64,000 bases of DNA. Source: a bacterium M00.F.Ca.ET.205.01.1.1. Its GTDB lineage: Bacteria > Pseudomonadota > Alphaproteobacteria > Rhizobiales > Rhizobiaceae. The notes beneath the pieces were generated by a model. That model searched no databases and was not told where the DNA came from. It saw only the letters and a program-made list of their open reading frames with translations. How positions within the stretch are numbered: the first letter of the stretch is position 1; each line of letters starts with the position of its first letter. Below are positions 51,399 to 60,602 of the stretch, piece after piece. A program made the position numbers and the translations under genes. The DNA lies in assembly GCA_004791255.1 (NCBI GenBank), contig SRUQ01000001.1:186001-250000 (forward strand), in the 5' to 3' direction.

Positions 51399-53483
51399 TC
51401 AGGCCTCGCCGATGTCGATGATGATGTTGCCGTCGGCGTCCGAGCGGGCGCGGTCGCCGGGTTCGAGCACGGTGGTGGCGTCCATCTGTTCGAGGATCGC
51501 CGGGCCTTCGATGATGGCGTCGAGCGGCAGTTTTTCGCGTGCGTAGACCGGCGTGTCGTGCCAGCGACCGCCGTACCAGACCGGGCGGATCTCGCGCCGC
51601 GCCTCGTCGAGCGTTTTTGCGCGCCCGGCCGGGTCGATCAGCCGCGACAGATCGATCGCCGGCCTGACGCCGGTGACCGAGGTGTTGAGGTTGACGAGGT
51701 TGGCGCGGATTTCCGGCAGCTCGACCTTGAAGCGGGCGAAATAGGCCTTTTCGAACAGCGCCTGCAGTTCGGCGCGGCTCACCGATGAGGATGGCAGCGG
51801 CACGTTGATGATGTGGGTCTGGCCTACGAACTGCATGTCGGCGGAGTGAGAGACGCGGATCGTCTCCGGCTTTACCGCTTCCTTGCCGATCAGCTCCTCG
51901 CCTTCGTTTCGGTGCCGTTCCAATACCTGATGGAGCTTGCCTTCATCGAGCATGGCCACCGGCTGGTTGATGGTGTTGACGAAGTCGTGGCGCAGATCGG
52001 CGACGACGCAGCCGAGCGCGTTGGTGATGCCGGGCCGGGCCGGCACCAGCACCCGGGGCAGGCCGAGTTCGCGCGCCAAGGCGGTGGCATGCAGCGGCCC
52101 GGCGCCGCCAAATGCGAACAGTGCGAAATCGCGCGGATCATGGCCGCGCGACACCGACACCATGCGGATGGCGCCGGCCATCTTGATGTTGCCGAGCCGC
52201 AGCACCGCACCCGCCGCCTCGACGCCGGAGAGGCCGGTCGCCTTGCCGATCCTGTCCTCGAAAATGCCGGTGACGTGCTCCGATGTGACCGGATTGTCGA
52301 CCGCCAGCAGCTTCTTCGGCGCCAGCCGGCCGAGCACCAGATTGGCATCGGTGATGGTCGGCTCCGTGCCGCCGCGCCCGTAGCAGATCGGGCCGGGATT
52401 GGCGCCGGCACTTTCCGGGCCGATCTGGATCAGGCCGGCGGCGTCGACGCGGGCGATCGAGCCGCCACCGGCGCCGACCGTGTGCACCGCCACCATCGGT
52501 ACATGGATGGGCATGGCATATTCGATCTCGATCTCGTTCGAGACCGCGGGCTCGGCGTTGCGGATCAGCGCCACGTCGGTCGAGGTGCCGCCCATGTCAT
52601 AGGTGACGAGGTTCCCGAAGCCGGCGCGCTTGCCCGTATAGGCGGCGGCGATGACGCCGGAGGCCGGGCCGGACATCACGGTCTTGGCCGATTCACGTGT
52701 GACAAAGCGGGCCGAGATCATGCCGCCATTGCCGTTCATGATCAGGAAGTCTCTGATATAGCCCCTCGCGGCCAGTTCCTTGCGCAGCCGCTCGACATAT
52801 CGCTCCAGGATCGGCTGCACCGAGGCATTGACCGAAGCCGTCACCCCGCGCTCGAATTCGCGCGCTTCCGACAGCAATGCATGGCCCGTGGTGATGTAGC
52901 CGTTCGGCCACAGTTCGGCGGCGATCTCGGCGGCGCGCCGCTCATGCGAAGGGTTGGCGTAGGAATGCAGGAAATGGATGACCAGGGATTCGCAGCCGGC
53001 GGCGACCAGCGCCTGCACGGCTCCGCGCATTTCGGCTTCGTCGAGCGGCTTGCGCACCACGCCCGAGGCCTCGACGCGCTCCGACACTTCGAGCCGGAGA
53101 TTGCGCGGAATGACCGGGACGAAGGTGCCCGTCATGCCATAGGGCTGCGGCCGCGTGCGGCGGCCAAGCTCGATCACGTCGCGAAAACCACGCGTGGTGA
53201 TCATGCCGGTCTTGGCCAGTCGGCGCTCGAGAACCGCGTTGGTGGTGGTGGTCGTGCCGTGCACGATGAGGTCGATGCTATCGACGGCAAAACCAGTGGC
53301 GCCAAGCGCCGAAACGACACCGAAAGCCTGGTTGTCGACCGTCGTCGGCGTCTTGGCCAGATACACCTTGCCACCGTCCTTGCCGTCGATCAAAAGCAGG
53401 TCGGTAAAGGTCCCGCCAACATCGATGCCAGCGACGACACTGCCAGAGGAGTCTCGCGGCGGCGCCGAAAAATTCTCTTTCAT
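51399..53483 (-). CDS. hyuA: Hydantoinase A/oxoprolinase family subunit
   Basis: A 694-residue ATP-binding subunit with an actin-like fold. The phosphate-binding GIDVGGTFTDLLLID lies near residue 19, TYDMGGTSTDVALI near 295 and FGGAGPLHATALARELG near 455, all diagnostic of HyuA/oxoprolinase. It is first in the hyuA-hyuB operon, diverging from the ferredoxin reductase gene across a 220-bp gap that holds a GTATAC-centred palindrome. The substrate is an amide ring or a ketone, depending on subfamily. Confidence 0.92.
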   Translation of the reverse strand: MKENFSAPPRDSSGSVVAGIDVGGTFTDLLLIDGKDGGKVYLAKTPTTVDNQAFGVVSALGATGFAVDSIDLIVHGTTTTTNAVLERRLAKTGMITTRGFRDVIELGRRTRPQPYGMTGTFVPVIPRNLRLEVSERVEASGVVRKPLDEAEMRGAVQALVAAGCESLVIHFLHSYANPSHERRAAEIAAELWPNGYITTGHALLSEAREFERGVTASVNASVQPILERYVERLRKELAARGYIRDFLIMNGNGGMISARFVTRESAKTVMSGPASGVIAAAYTGKRAGFGNLVTYDMGGTSTDVALIRNAEPAVSNEIEIEYAMPIHVPMVAVHTVGAGGGSIARVDAAGLIQIGPESAGANPGPICYGRGGTEPTITDANLVLGRLAPKKLLAVDNPVTSEHVTGIFEDRIGKATGLSGVEAAGAVLRLGNIKMAGAIRMVSVSRGHDPRDFALFAFGGAGPLHATALARELGLPRVLVPARPGITNALGCVVADLRHDFVNTINQPVAMLDEGKLHQVLERHRNEGEELIGKEAVKPETIRVSHSADMQFVGQTHIINVPLPSSSVSRAELQALFEKAYFARFKVELPEIRANLVNLNTSVTGVRPAIDLSRLIDPAGRAKTLDEARREIRPVWYGGRWHDTPVYAREKLPLDAIIEGPAILEQMDATTVLEPGDRARSDADGNIIIDIGEA

Positions 53484-53564
53484 CGTCGAAACCCGAAATG
53501 TCAGAACTACGGATATGCGCCCATTTGGAAAGGCTTTTTACCGTGCCATCTTGACGCAAATATC

Positions 53565-53578
53565 ATTTGTATACTAAT
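53565..53578. promoter_or_regulatory. GTATAC-centred palindrome in the hyuA-fpr gap
   Basis: ATTTGTATACTAAT is a 14-bp palindrome with one mismatched pair, the pattern common for GntR (FadR/VanR type) operators. TTGACG begins 14 bases to its left and could be a -35 box for the rightward gene. No GntR gene is in the window, so the regulator is unknown. Confidence 0.4.
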
Positions 53579-53703
53579 AAATTCGGGACACAAGGCCTTA
53601 CCGATTTCGGTAGCGTGCCGGGCACGCCGGAACCTGAATGGTTCGGGCGCGCAGCAGAAGATTTGCCGCCCGCGTCTGTAACCGGGCGAGAAGGTTGGAA
53701 TTG

Positions 53704-54531
53704 ATGAACACCACATCCGCGTTCAGCACCGCCGGCGCCCGGCCCCTGCAGTTCCCGATTCCGGCCAACGTCTACGCCGAGACCGTGGTGTCGGTGAAGC
53801 ATTATACCGACCGGCTGTTCTCGTTCCGCATCACCCGTCCGCAGTCGCTGCGATTCCGCTCCGGCGAGTTCGTCATGATCGGCCTGCCAAATGCCGAGAA
53901 GCCGGTGTTCCGCGCCTATTCGGTGGCAAGCCCGGCCTGGGACGAGGAGCTGGAATTCTTCTCGATCAAGGTGCCGGATGGTCCGCTGACCTCGGAGCTG
54001 CAGAAGATCCAGGTCGGCGACACCGTCATCATGCGCCAGAAATCGACCGGCACGCTGGTCGTCGACGCGCTGACCCCGGCCAAGCGCCTGTTCATGATCT
54101 CGACCGGCACCGGTATCGCGCCCTTCGCCAGCCTGCTGCGCGACCCCGACACCTACGAGAAGTTCGACCAGCTGATCCTGACCCACACCTGCCGCGACAA
54201 TGCCGAGCTGATCTATGGCCAGGAACTGGTGGCGGCACTCGAGAACGACCCGCTGATCGGCGAACTGACCACTGGGCGCGTCACGCTCTACAATTCGACG
54301 ACCCGCGAGGAGTCGGCGCGCATGGGCCGCATCACCGCGCTGATCGGCTCGGGCAAGTTCTACAGCGACCTCGGCATCGACAAGCTTAATCCCGAGACCG
54401 ACCGCATCATGATCTGCGGCTCGATGCACATGCTGAAGGACGTCAAGGAATTGGCCGAAAGCCTCGGCTTCCATGAGGGCTCGCTCAGCCATCCCTCGAC
54501 CTTCGTCGTCGAGCGCGCCTTCGTCGGCTGA
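53704..54531 (+). CDS. fpr: Ferredoxin-NADP reductase
   Basis: A 275-residue FAD enzyme of the bacterial FPR type. The FAD motif RAYSVASPAW near residue 77, the NADP-binding GTGIAPFASLLRDP near 137 and CGSMHMLKDVKE near 239 are all typical, and the C-terminus VERAFVG matches the bacterial subclass. FPR moves electrons between NADPH and ferredoxin or flavodoxin in oxidative stress and iron-sulfur metabolism. It stands alone, divergent from hyuA. Confidence 0.93.
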   Translation: MNTTSAFSTAGARPLQFPIPANVYAETVVSVKHYTDRLFSFRITRPQSLRFRSGEFVMIGLPNAEKPVFRAYSVASPAWDEELEFFSIKVPDGPLTSELQKIQVGDTVIMRQKSTGTLVVDALTPAKRLFMISTGTGIAPFASLLRDPDTYEKFDQLILTHTCRDNAELIYGQELVAALENDPLIGELTTGRVTLYNSTTREESARMGRITALIGSGKFYSDLGIDKLNPETDRIMICGSMHMLKDVKELAESLGFHEGSLSHPSTFVVERAFVG

Positions 54532-54591
54532 GACGCGCCGCAGTCCGCCAGCTCTGTTGGAGGCGTCTGAGATTAGCGACGACATTCGCGC

Positions 54592-54773
54592 TTCGTCATT
54601 CTAGGGCGGAGCAAGGAGCGGAGCGACGCGCGCAGACCCCTGGAGCTGCTTCGCAGCCCAAGGAATCCATTCCGCGATGCTAAGGCGTTGCGGCGGTTAC
54701 AGAATTCTGCGCCGTCGCGCTCCGCGGCAGAGGTCCCGGAATGGATACTCGGGTCAAGCCCGAGTATGACGAA
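54592..54773. repeat. Mosaic intergenic repeat, copy 2
   Basis: Bounded by TTCGTCAT and ATGACGAA, with GGGCGGAGCA near the left end, CAGAATTCTG in the middle and a perfect CTCGGGT-CAA-GCCCGAG-like hairpin near the right end. It shares the motif order of 47082-47266. It occupies most of the 448-bp gap between fpr and deoC; nothing coding is visible in that gap. Confidence 0.65.
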
Positions 54774-54828
54774 GGGATGGGCGTTTCGGCCAATCTCCAA
54801 CGCCGGAAGCATCCATTCGGCATGACGG

Positions 54829-54846
54829 TTTGACCGTACGGTCAAA
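54829..54846. promoter_or_regulatory. 18-bp perfect palindrome, TetR-type operator candidate
   Basis: TTTGACCGTACGGTCAAA is a perfect 18-bp palindrome and matches the TTGACCG-N-CGGTCAA pattern seen for many TetR-family repressors. It lies 134 bp ahead of the deoC start, downstream of a repeat element. No TetR gene is present in this window, so the regulator would be encoded elsewhere. Confidence 0.6.
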
Positions 54847-54979
54847 AATCTGCTGCCCGAGCGGCCTTTTTCCGCTATGACCCTTTGAAGGACTCGTGAA
54901 GCATCGCTGCACGGGCTATCGTCATGCGTGTCGATACACGAAGGCATAAAGCGCAAGTCGCTGAGTGAAAGGGCAGGAG

Positions 54980-56029
54980 ATGAGCAGCACGATCCGCGAA
55001 GCCGAACTCGGCGCGTCCAAGGTGATGCCGCTGCCGGGGCGCGCCGCCGCCAACACGCCGGTTCCTTCAGACCATCGCATTGCCCGCAATCCCGGCATGA
55101 AGCTCGACCTCGGCTTCCTGGAATCGGTGCGCAGCGTCAACCGTTCGGCGCTGGAGCGCCGCGTTGCCAGCCTGACCAAGCGGCGCTCGATCAAGGCCGA
55201 CAACCAGGCGGCCTGGCTGCTGCGCGCCGTCGCCTGCATGGACCTGACGACCCTCAACTCCAACGACACCGAGGAGCGCGTGCGCCGGCTGTGCGCCAAG
55301 GCGATCAACCCGTTCCGCAGCGACATCGTCGAGGGGCTGGGCATATCGGGCGAGACCATCCGCCCGGCCGCGGTCTGCGTCTATCATCCCTTCGTCGCCA
55401 CCGCGGTCGATGCGGTGCGCGGCACCGGCATCCACGTCGCCGCGGTCTCCACCGCTTTTCCGCATGGGCTGGCGCCGCTGTCGACCCGGCTGCAGGAGAT
55501 CGAAGCCTCGGTGCGGGACGGCGCCGACGAGATCGACGTCGTCATTCCGCGCGGCCTGGTGTTCGGCGCCAAATGGCGCGAGCTGTTCAACGAGATCGTC
55601 GCCATGCGTGCCGCCTGCGGTGACGCGCATCTCAAGGTCATCCTCGGCACCGGCGACCTCGCGACGCTGCGCAATGTCATGCTGGCCTCGATGGTGGCGA
55701 TGATGGCGGGCGCCGATTTCATTAAGACCTCGACCGGCAAGGAAAGCGTCAACGCCACGCTGCCCGTCGGCCTGGCCATGACGCGTGCCATCCGGGCCTA
55801 TTTTGAAGAGACCGGCTATCTCATCGGCTTCAAGCCGGCCGGCGGCATTTCGACCGCGAAAGCCTCGCTCGACTGGCTGGTGCTGATGAAGGAAGAGCTC
55901 GGCCGGCCCTGGCTGGAGCCGGAATTGTTCCGTTTCGGCGCTTCCAGCCTGCTGACCGACATCGAGCGCCAGCTCGAGCACCATCTGACCGGGCACTATT
56001 CGGCCAATCACCGCCACGCGATGGCTTGA
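54980..56029 (+). CDS. deoC: Deoxyribose-phosphate aldolase
   Basis: A 349-residue class I aldolase that splits 2-deoxyribose-5-phosphate to glyceraldehyde-3-phosphate and acetaldehyde. The Schiff-base lysine is in GADFIKTSTGK, with AVCVYHPFVATAV and KVILGTGDL near the other barrel strands. It is longer than E. coli DeoC by about 90 residues because of an N-terminal extension, as in the eukaryote-like subgroup. ATG 54980 is chosen over GTG 54965; AGGAG is very close to the ATG. A two-domain aldehyde dehydrogenase gene follows and could oxidise the acetaldehyde. Confidence 0.9.
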   Translation: MSSTIREAELGASKVMPLPGRAAANTPVPSDHRIARNPGMKLDLGFLESVRSVNRSALERRVASLTKRRSIKADNQAAWLLRAVACMDLTTLNSNDTEERVRRLCAKAINPFRSDIVEGLGISGETIRPAAVCVYHPFVATAVDAVRGTGIHVAAVSTAFPHGLAPLSTRLQEIEASVRDGADEIDVVIPRGLVFGAKWRELFNEIVAMRAACGDAHLKVILGTGDLATLRNVMLASMVAMMAGADFIKTSTGKESVNATLPVGLAMTRAIRAYFEETGYLIGFKPAGGISTAKASLDWLVLMKEELGRPWLEPELFRFGASSLLTDIERQLEHHLTGHYSANHRHAMA

Positions 56030-56055
56030 GTTCGTCAACGCGGTGATGGCTGGAA

Positions 56056-56232
56056 CACCCCTCATCCGTCGCCTTCGGCGACACCTTCTCCCACAAGGGG
56101 AGAAGGACAGGCCCTGCCCCGATCTGCCAATCAAATACCATTGTGAGCAACTGAGTGGCCCCCAGACATGCGCCTCCCCTTCTCCCCTTGTGGGAGAAGG
56201 TGGCCGAGCAAAGCTCGGTCGGATGAGGGGTG
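56056..56232. repeat. RIME-like inverted pair A between deoC and the ALDH16-like gene
   Basis: Two roughly 52-bp palindromic units in inverted orientation, 56056-56106 (CACCCCTCATCCG … GAGAAGG) and 56178-56232 (CCTTCTCCCC … GGATGAGGGGTG), flank about 70 bp. Each unit has its own inner hairpin (GTCGCC-TTC-GGCGAC in the first). It has the layout of the Rhizobium intergenic mosaic element RIME. Confidence 0.8.
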
Positions 56233-56266
56233 CTAGGCTTGGAGCCAGCCTTCAAGGAACAAATCC

Positions 56267-58639
56267 ATGAACATTCTCGATCGCTATCACGCCATGGAAT
56301 ACGGCCCCGCACCCGAAGCCCGCCACGAGGCCGATGCCTGGCTGGCCGGGCGCGACTTTTCCAAGGCGCTGTTCATCGATGGCGGCTGGAAGCCGGCAAG
56401 CGGCGGCAAGACCTTCGAGACCAGCGAGCCCTCTTCCGGCAAGCTGTTGGCCAAGGTGTCGGATGCAACTGCCGCCGACATCGACGCGGCGGTCGCGGCG
56501 GCCACCAAGGCGCTGCCGAAATGGTCGGCGTCCCTGGGATACCAGCGCGCAAAGGTGCTCTACGCCATCGGCCGCGCCATGCAGCGCCACCAGCGCCTGT
56601 TCGCGGTGCTTGAGACAATCGACAATGGCAAGCCGATCCGCGAAAGCCGCGACATCGATGTGCCGCTGGCGATCCGCCATTTCATCCACCATGCCGGCTG
56701 GGCGCAGGCGCTGGACAAGGATTTCCCCGGCCATAAGGGTGTCGGGGTCGTCGGCCAGATCATCCCGTGGAATTTTCCGCTGCTGATGCTGGCCTGGAAG
56801 ATCGCACCGGCTTTGGCCGCCGGCTGCACGGTGGTGCTGAAGCCGGCCGAATTCACGCCGCTGACGGCAATCCTGTTCGCCGAAATCTGCGAACGCGCCG
56901 GCGTGCCGAAAGGCGTTGTCAACATCGTCCAGGGCGGCCCGGAAGCCGGCGCGGCCATCGTCAACCATCCCGGCATTCAGAAGATCGCCTTCACCGGCTC
57001 CTCCGAGGTCGGAAAAATCATCCGCAAGGCGACGGCCGGGTCGGGGAAGAAACTGTCGTTGGAGCTTGGCGGCAAATCGGCCTTTATCGTCTTCGAGGAT
57101 GCCGATCTCGACAGCGCCGTGGAAGGTCTGGTCGATGGCATCTGGTTCAACCAGGGGCAGGTCTGCTGCGCCGGCTCGCGGCTGCTGGTGCAGGAGGGCA
57201 TTGCCGAGGCTTTCATCGCCAAGGTCAAGACGCGGATGAGCCGGCTGCGCGTCGGCAGCCCGCTCGACAAGAACACCGATATCGGCCCACTGGTCGACAT
57301 CAGCCAGCTCGATCGGGTCAAGGGACTGGTGGCCGAGGGCGCCAGGCAGGGTGCCGTCTGCTGGCAGCCGGACGCGACGTTGCCGTCGACGGGCTATTAC
57401 CATCTGCCGACGCTCGCCACCGGCGTTTCGCCGGCTAATATTCTTGCCCAAGAGGAGGTGTTCGGGCCGGTGCTGGCGACCATGACCTTCCGCAACACCG
57501 AGGAAGCGATCGAGCTTGCCAACAACACGCGCTACGGGTTGGCCGCCTCGGTGTGGAGCGAGAACGTCAACCTTGCCCTGCATGTGGCGCCGCAGCTGAA
57601 GGCCGGCGTTGTCTGGGTCAACGGCACCAACATGTTCGACGCCGCCTGCGGCTTCGGCGGCTATCGCGAGAGCGGCTTCGGCCGCGAGGGCGGCCGCGAA
57701 GGCATGTTCGAATATCTCGCGGCAAAATTGCCGCTCGGCCCGGTCATCAAGCCGGTGACCGCCTCCGCTCCAACGGTCGAGCAGGCCGAGGGCGCCGCAA
57801 TCGACCGCACGGCCAAGCTGTTCATCGGCGGCAAGCAGGTCCGGCCTGACGGCAACTATTCGCTGGCCGTTGCCACCGCCAAGGGCAAGCTCGCCGGCGA
57901 GGTTGGGCTTGGCAGCCGCAAGGATATCCGTGACGCCGTCGCGGCGGCGCGGGGCTGCAAGGCCTGGCCGGAGGCGACCGCCTACAACAGGTCGCAAGTG
58001 CTCTATTACCTGGCCGAGAACCTTTCGGGCCGCGCCGACGAGTTCGCGGCCCGGCTCGTGCAGCTCACCGGCGCGCCGGCCAAGGCCGCACGCGAGGAAG
58101 TCGACCAGTCGATCGAACGGCTGTTCCTCTATGCCGGCCTTGCCGACAAGTTCGAGGGCCGTGTGCACCAGCCGCCGGCCCGCGCCGTGACGCTGGCGCT
58201 GCATGAGCCGGTCGGCGTCGTCGGCATCGTCGCGCCGGACAATCAGCCGCTGCTCGGCTTCATCTCGCTGGTGGCGCCCGCGCTGGCCATGGGCAATACG
58301 GTGGTCGCGGTGCCGTCCGAACGCCACCCGCTGCTTGCCACCGATCTCTATCAGGTGATCGAATATTCAGACGTTCCGGCCGGTGCCATCAACATCATCA
58401 CCGGCCGCACGGCCGAGCTTGCCGGCGTGCTGGCCAAGCATGACGACGTCGACGGGCTCTGGGTGTTCGCCGATGCCGAGACCTGCGCCAAGGCCGAGGC
58501 CGACTCCATCGGCAACCTCAAGCGCGTCTGGGGCGGCAATGGCCGCAGCCTCGACTGGGCCTCGGAAGAGGCCGCCGGCGATGCCCTGCTGCGCCGCGCC
58601 GTCGAGGTGAAGAACGTCTGGGTGCCTTACGGCGACTGA
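56267..58639 (+). CDS. Two-domain aldehyde dehydrogenase, ALDH16-like
   Basis: A 790-residue protein made of two aldehyde-dehydrogenase domains. The N-terminal one (about 30-500) is complete: PWNFPLLMLAWKIAPAL near 165, LSLELGGKSAF near 264 and the catalytic cysteine in NQGQVCCAGSR near 298. The C-terminal one (about 520-790) starts AKLFIGGKQVRPDG, keeps the PVGVVGIVAPDNQPLLGF fold region but has no equivalent catalytic cysteine. This is the build of the ALDH16 family. It follows deoC, so acetaldehyde or a deoxyribose-derived aldehyde is a plausible substrate. Confidence 0.85.
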   Translation: MNILDRYHAMEYGPAPEARHEADAWLAGRDFSKALFIDGGWKPASGGKTFETSEPSSGKLLAKVSDATAADIDAAVAAATKALPKWSASLGYQRAKVLYAIGRAMQRHQRLFAVLETIDNGKPIRESRDIDVPLAIRHFIHHAGWAQALDKDFPGHKGVGVVGQIIPWNFPLLMLAWKIAPALAAGCTVVLKPAEFTPLTAILFAEICERAGVPKGVVNIVQGGPEAGAAIVNHPGIQKIAFTGSSEVGKIIRKATAGSGKKLSLELGGKSAFIVFEDADLDSAVEGLVDGIWFNQGQVCCAGSRLLVQEGIAEAFIAKVKTRMSRLRVGSPLDKNTDIGPLVDISQLDRVKGLVAEGARQGAVCWQPDATLPSTGYYHLPTLATGVSPANILAQEEVFGPVLATMTFRNTEEAIELANNTRYGLAASVWSENVNLALHVAPQLKAGVVWVNGTNMFDAACGFGGYRESGFGREGGREGMFEYLAAKLPLGPVIKPVTASAPTVEQAEGAAIDRTAKLFIGGKQVRPDGNYSLAVATAKGKLAGEVGLGSRKDIRDAVAAARGCKAWPEATAYNRSQVLYYLAENLSGRADEFAARLVQLTGAPAKAAREEVDQSIERLFLYAGLADKFEGRVHQPPARAVTLALHEPVGVVGIVAPDNQPLLGFISLVAPALAMGNTVVAVPSERHPLLATDLYQVIEYSDVPAGAINIITGRTAELAGVLAKHDDVDGLWVFADAETCAKAEADSIGNLKRVWGGNGRSLDWASEEAAGDALLRRAVEVKNVWVPYGD

Positions 58640-58691
58640 GCCCGCCAGCGGCCGCCACCATATGGATCGTGTTCGGGCTTGACGCCCGGAC

Positions 58692-58719
58692 ATATGTTCT
58701 TTAACGAGAAAAAACATAT
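58692..58719. promoter_or_regulatory. Inverted repeat ahead of the SDR gene
   Basis: ATATGTT and AACATAT face each other across 14 AT-rich bases, in the 190-bp gap after the ALDH16-like gene. Just before it, CGGGC-TTGAC-GCCCG forms a small hairpin that might end the deoC transcript. The repeat may be an operator for the SDR/FAH pair. Confidence 0.35.
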
Positions 58720-58830
58720 TTATCCCTGAACTGGCCGCCGGCCAGGCCGCACAATGGCGGCCGACTGGCCCATGACACCCTGGCCAGGCAGCGATAGATG
58801 GCAATGACCCAAGCGGGCGAGGAGAACAGC

Positions 58831-59562
58831 ATGGCGGATCTGGCAGGCAAGGTCGTTGTCGTCACGGCGGCGGCGCAAGGCATCGGCAAGGCAAGCGCGC
58901 TGGCCTTCGCCAAGGCAGGCGCCGTGGTGCATGCCACCGACATCAACGAAGCGCTGCTGGCGGAACTCGCCAAGACATCCGGGATCAAGACCCGCAGACT
59001 GGACGTGCTCAACGACGAGGCGGTCAACGCCGGCTTTGCCGAGATCGGCCGCGTCGACGTGCTGTTCAACTGCGCCGGCTTCGTTCACGCCGGCTCTATC
59101 CTGGAGATGAAGGACGCCGATCTCGATTTCGCCTTCAATCTCAACGTGCGCGCCATGATCCGCACCATCCGCGCCGTGCTGCCCGGCATGCTGGAGCGCG
59201 GCGACGGGTCGATCATCAACATGTCGTCGGTCGCCGGCGCCGGCAAGGGCGTGCCTAACCGCTTCGCCTATGGCGTCACCAAGGCGGCCGTCATCGGCCT
59301 GACCAAGGCGATCGCCGCCGACTATGTCGGCAAGGGCATTCGCTGCAACGCCATCTGTCCCGGCACGGTCGAAAGTCCGTCGCTGCAAGACCGCATGCAC
59401 GCGCAGGGCGATTATGAAGCCGCCCGCGCCGCCTTCATCGCCCGCCAGCCGATGGGCCGGCTCGGCACACCTGAGGAAATCGCCGATCTCGCCGTCTATC
59501 TGGCCGGCGCGACCTACACGTCAGGGCAGGCCTACAATATCGACGGCGGCTGGTCGATCTGA
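58831..59562 (+). CDS. Short-chain dehydrogenase, probable 2-keto-3-deoxy-L-fuconate dehydrogenase
   Basis: A 243-residue classical SDR. The nucleotide motif reads TAAAQGIGKA near residue 11, NCAG near 80, the active-site YGVTK near 145 and the tail YNIDGGWSI. The pattern VTAAAQGIGKASALAFA…VHATDIN is the one I associate with 2-keto-3-deoxy-L-fuconate dehydrogenases and the related DHRS6 group. ATG 58831 has GAGGAG upstream and is preferred over ATG 58798. The FAH-fold hydrolase gene 180 bp downstream fits the next step of L-fuconate breakdown. Confidence 0.8.
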   Translation: MADLAGKVVVVTAAAQGIGKASALAFAKAGAVVHATDINEALLAELAKTSGIKTRRLDVLNDEAVNAGFAEIGRVDVLFNCAGFVHAGSILEMKDADLDFAFNLNVRAMIRTIRAVLPGMLERGDGSIINMSSVAGAGKGVPNRFAYGVTKAAVIGLTKAIAADYVGKGIRCNAICPGTVESPSLQDRMHAQGDYEAARAAFIARQPMGRLGTPEEIADLAVYLAGATYTSGQAYNIDGGWSI

Positions 59563-59743
59563 GCGGCGGTTCGGAGGATCGAGAAGTCTGAAAATCCGCC
59601 TCGACGGCGCTCCCCGGACGTGTCGGCGCTTGCCCGGGATGAGGTCGGTGGATACGGTCCGCCCGGTTTCCTCGTGAGAAGCCGTCGCCTCGGCGGAGAG
59701 TTTGCGAAAAGGCCACGAGGCCGCAACTGGAGAAGGGTTTTAG

Positions 59744-60589
59744 ATGAAACTGCTGCGCTATGGCGAGGTGGGGAGCGAACGTCCCGGCCTGCTCGATGCG
59801 GATGGAACGATCCGCGATCTGTCCGCCCATGTCGCCGACATTGCCGGCACCACGCTGCATCCGGCCTCGCTGGACATGCTGTCGAAGCTCGACCCGAAGT
59901 CGCTGCCTGTCGTTTCCGGCAAGCCGCGGTTGGGCGCCTGCGTCGCCGGCACCGGCAAGTTCATCTGCATCGGCCTCAACTATTCCGACCATGCCGCCGA
60001 GACCGGCGCCAAGGTGCCGTCGGAGCCTATCATCTTCATGAAGGCAAGCTCGGCCATCGTCGGCCCCGATGACGACGTGCTGATCCCGCGCGGCTCGATG
60101 AAGACCGACTGGGAAGTCGAACTGGCAGTGGTCATCGGCAAGACGGCAAAATATGTCGGCGAGGACGATGCGCTCGACTATGTCGCCGGCTATGCCGTCG
60201 CCCATGACGTGTCCGAGCGCGCCTTCCAGGCCGAGCGTCAGGGCCAGTGGACCAAGGGCAAGAGCTGCGACACGTTCGGCCCGACCGGCCCCTGGCTGGT
60301 GACCAAGGACGAGGTTGCCGATCCGCAGGACCTGAAGATGTGGCTGACCGTCAACGGCAAGACGATGCAGAACGGCTCGACCAAGACCATGGTCTATGGT
60401 GTGAAGTATCTGGTCTCCTACCTCAGCCAGTTCATGTCGCTGCACCCCGGCGACATCATCTCCACCGGCACCCCGCCCGGCGTTGGCCTGGGCATGAAGC
60501 CGCCGGTGTTCCTCAAGGCCGGCGACGTGGTCGAGCTCGGCATCGAGGGTCTCGGCCAGCAGAAGCAGACGTTCAAGGCTGACGTGTAG
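59744..60589 (+). CDS. FAH-family hydrolase, probable 2,4-diketo-3-deoxy-L-fuconate hydrolase
   Basis: A 281-residue fumarylacetoacetase-fold enzyme. The metal site is in MKTDWEVELAVVIG near residue 119-132, after the FICIGLNYSDHAAE segment, and STGTPPGVGLG lies near 240. Family members of this type split 2,4-diketo-3-deoxy-sugar acids to pyruvate and lactate, or act in ureidoglycolate lysis. The SDR next door favours the L-fuconate or L-rhamnonate route. A sugar ABC transporter on the other strand follows. Confidence 0.8.
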   Translation: MKLLRYGEVGSERPGLLDADGTIRDLSAHVADIAGTTLHPASLDMLSKLDPKSLPVVSGKPRLGACVAGTGKFICIGLNYSDHAAETGAKVPSEPIIFMKASSAIVGPDDDVLIPRGSMKTDWEVELAVVIGKTAKYVGEDDALDYVAGYAVAHDVSERAFQAERQGQWTKGKSCDTFGPTGPWLVTKDEVADPQDLKMWLTVNGKTMQNGSTKTMVYGVKYLVSYLSQFMSLHPGDIISTGTPPGVGLGMKPPVFLKAGDVVELGIEGLGQQKQTFKADV

Positions 60590-60602
60590 ATGCGGCTTCT
60601 TA

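Noticed and set aside
54924..54968. 14-codon frame ending at the alternative deoC GTG
   Set aside because: Very short, no clear ribosome site and no sequence character; probably chance.
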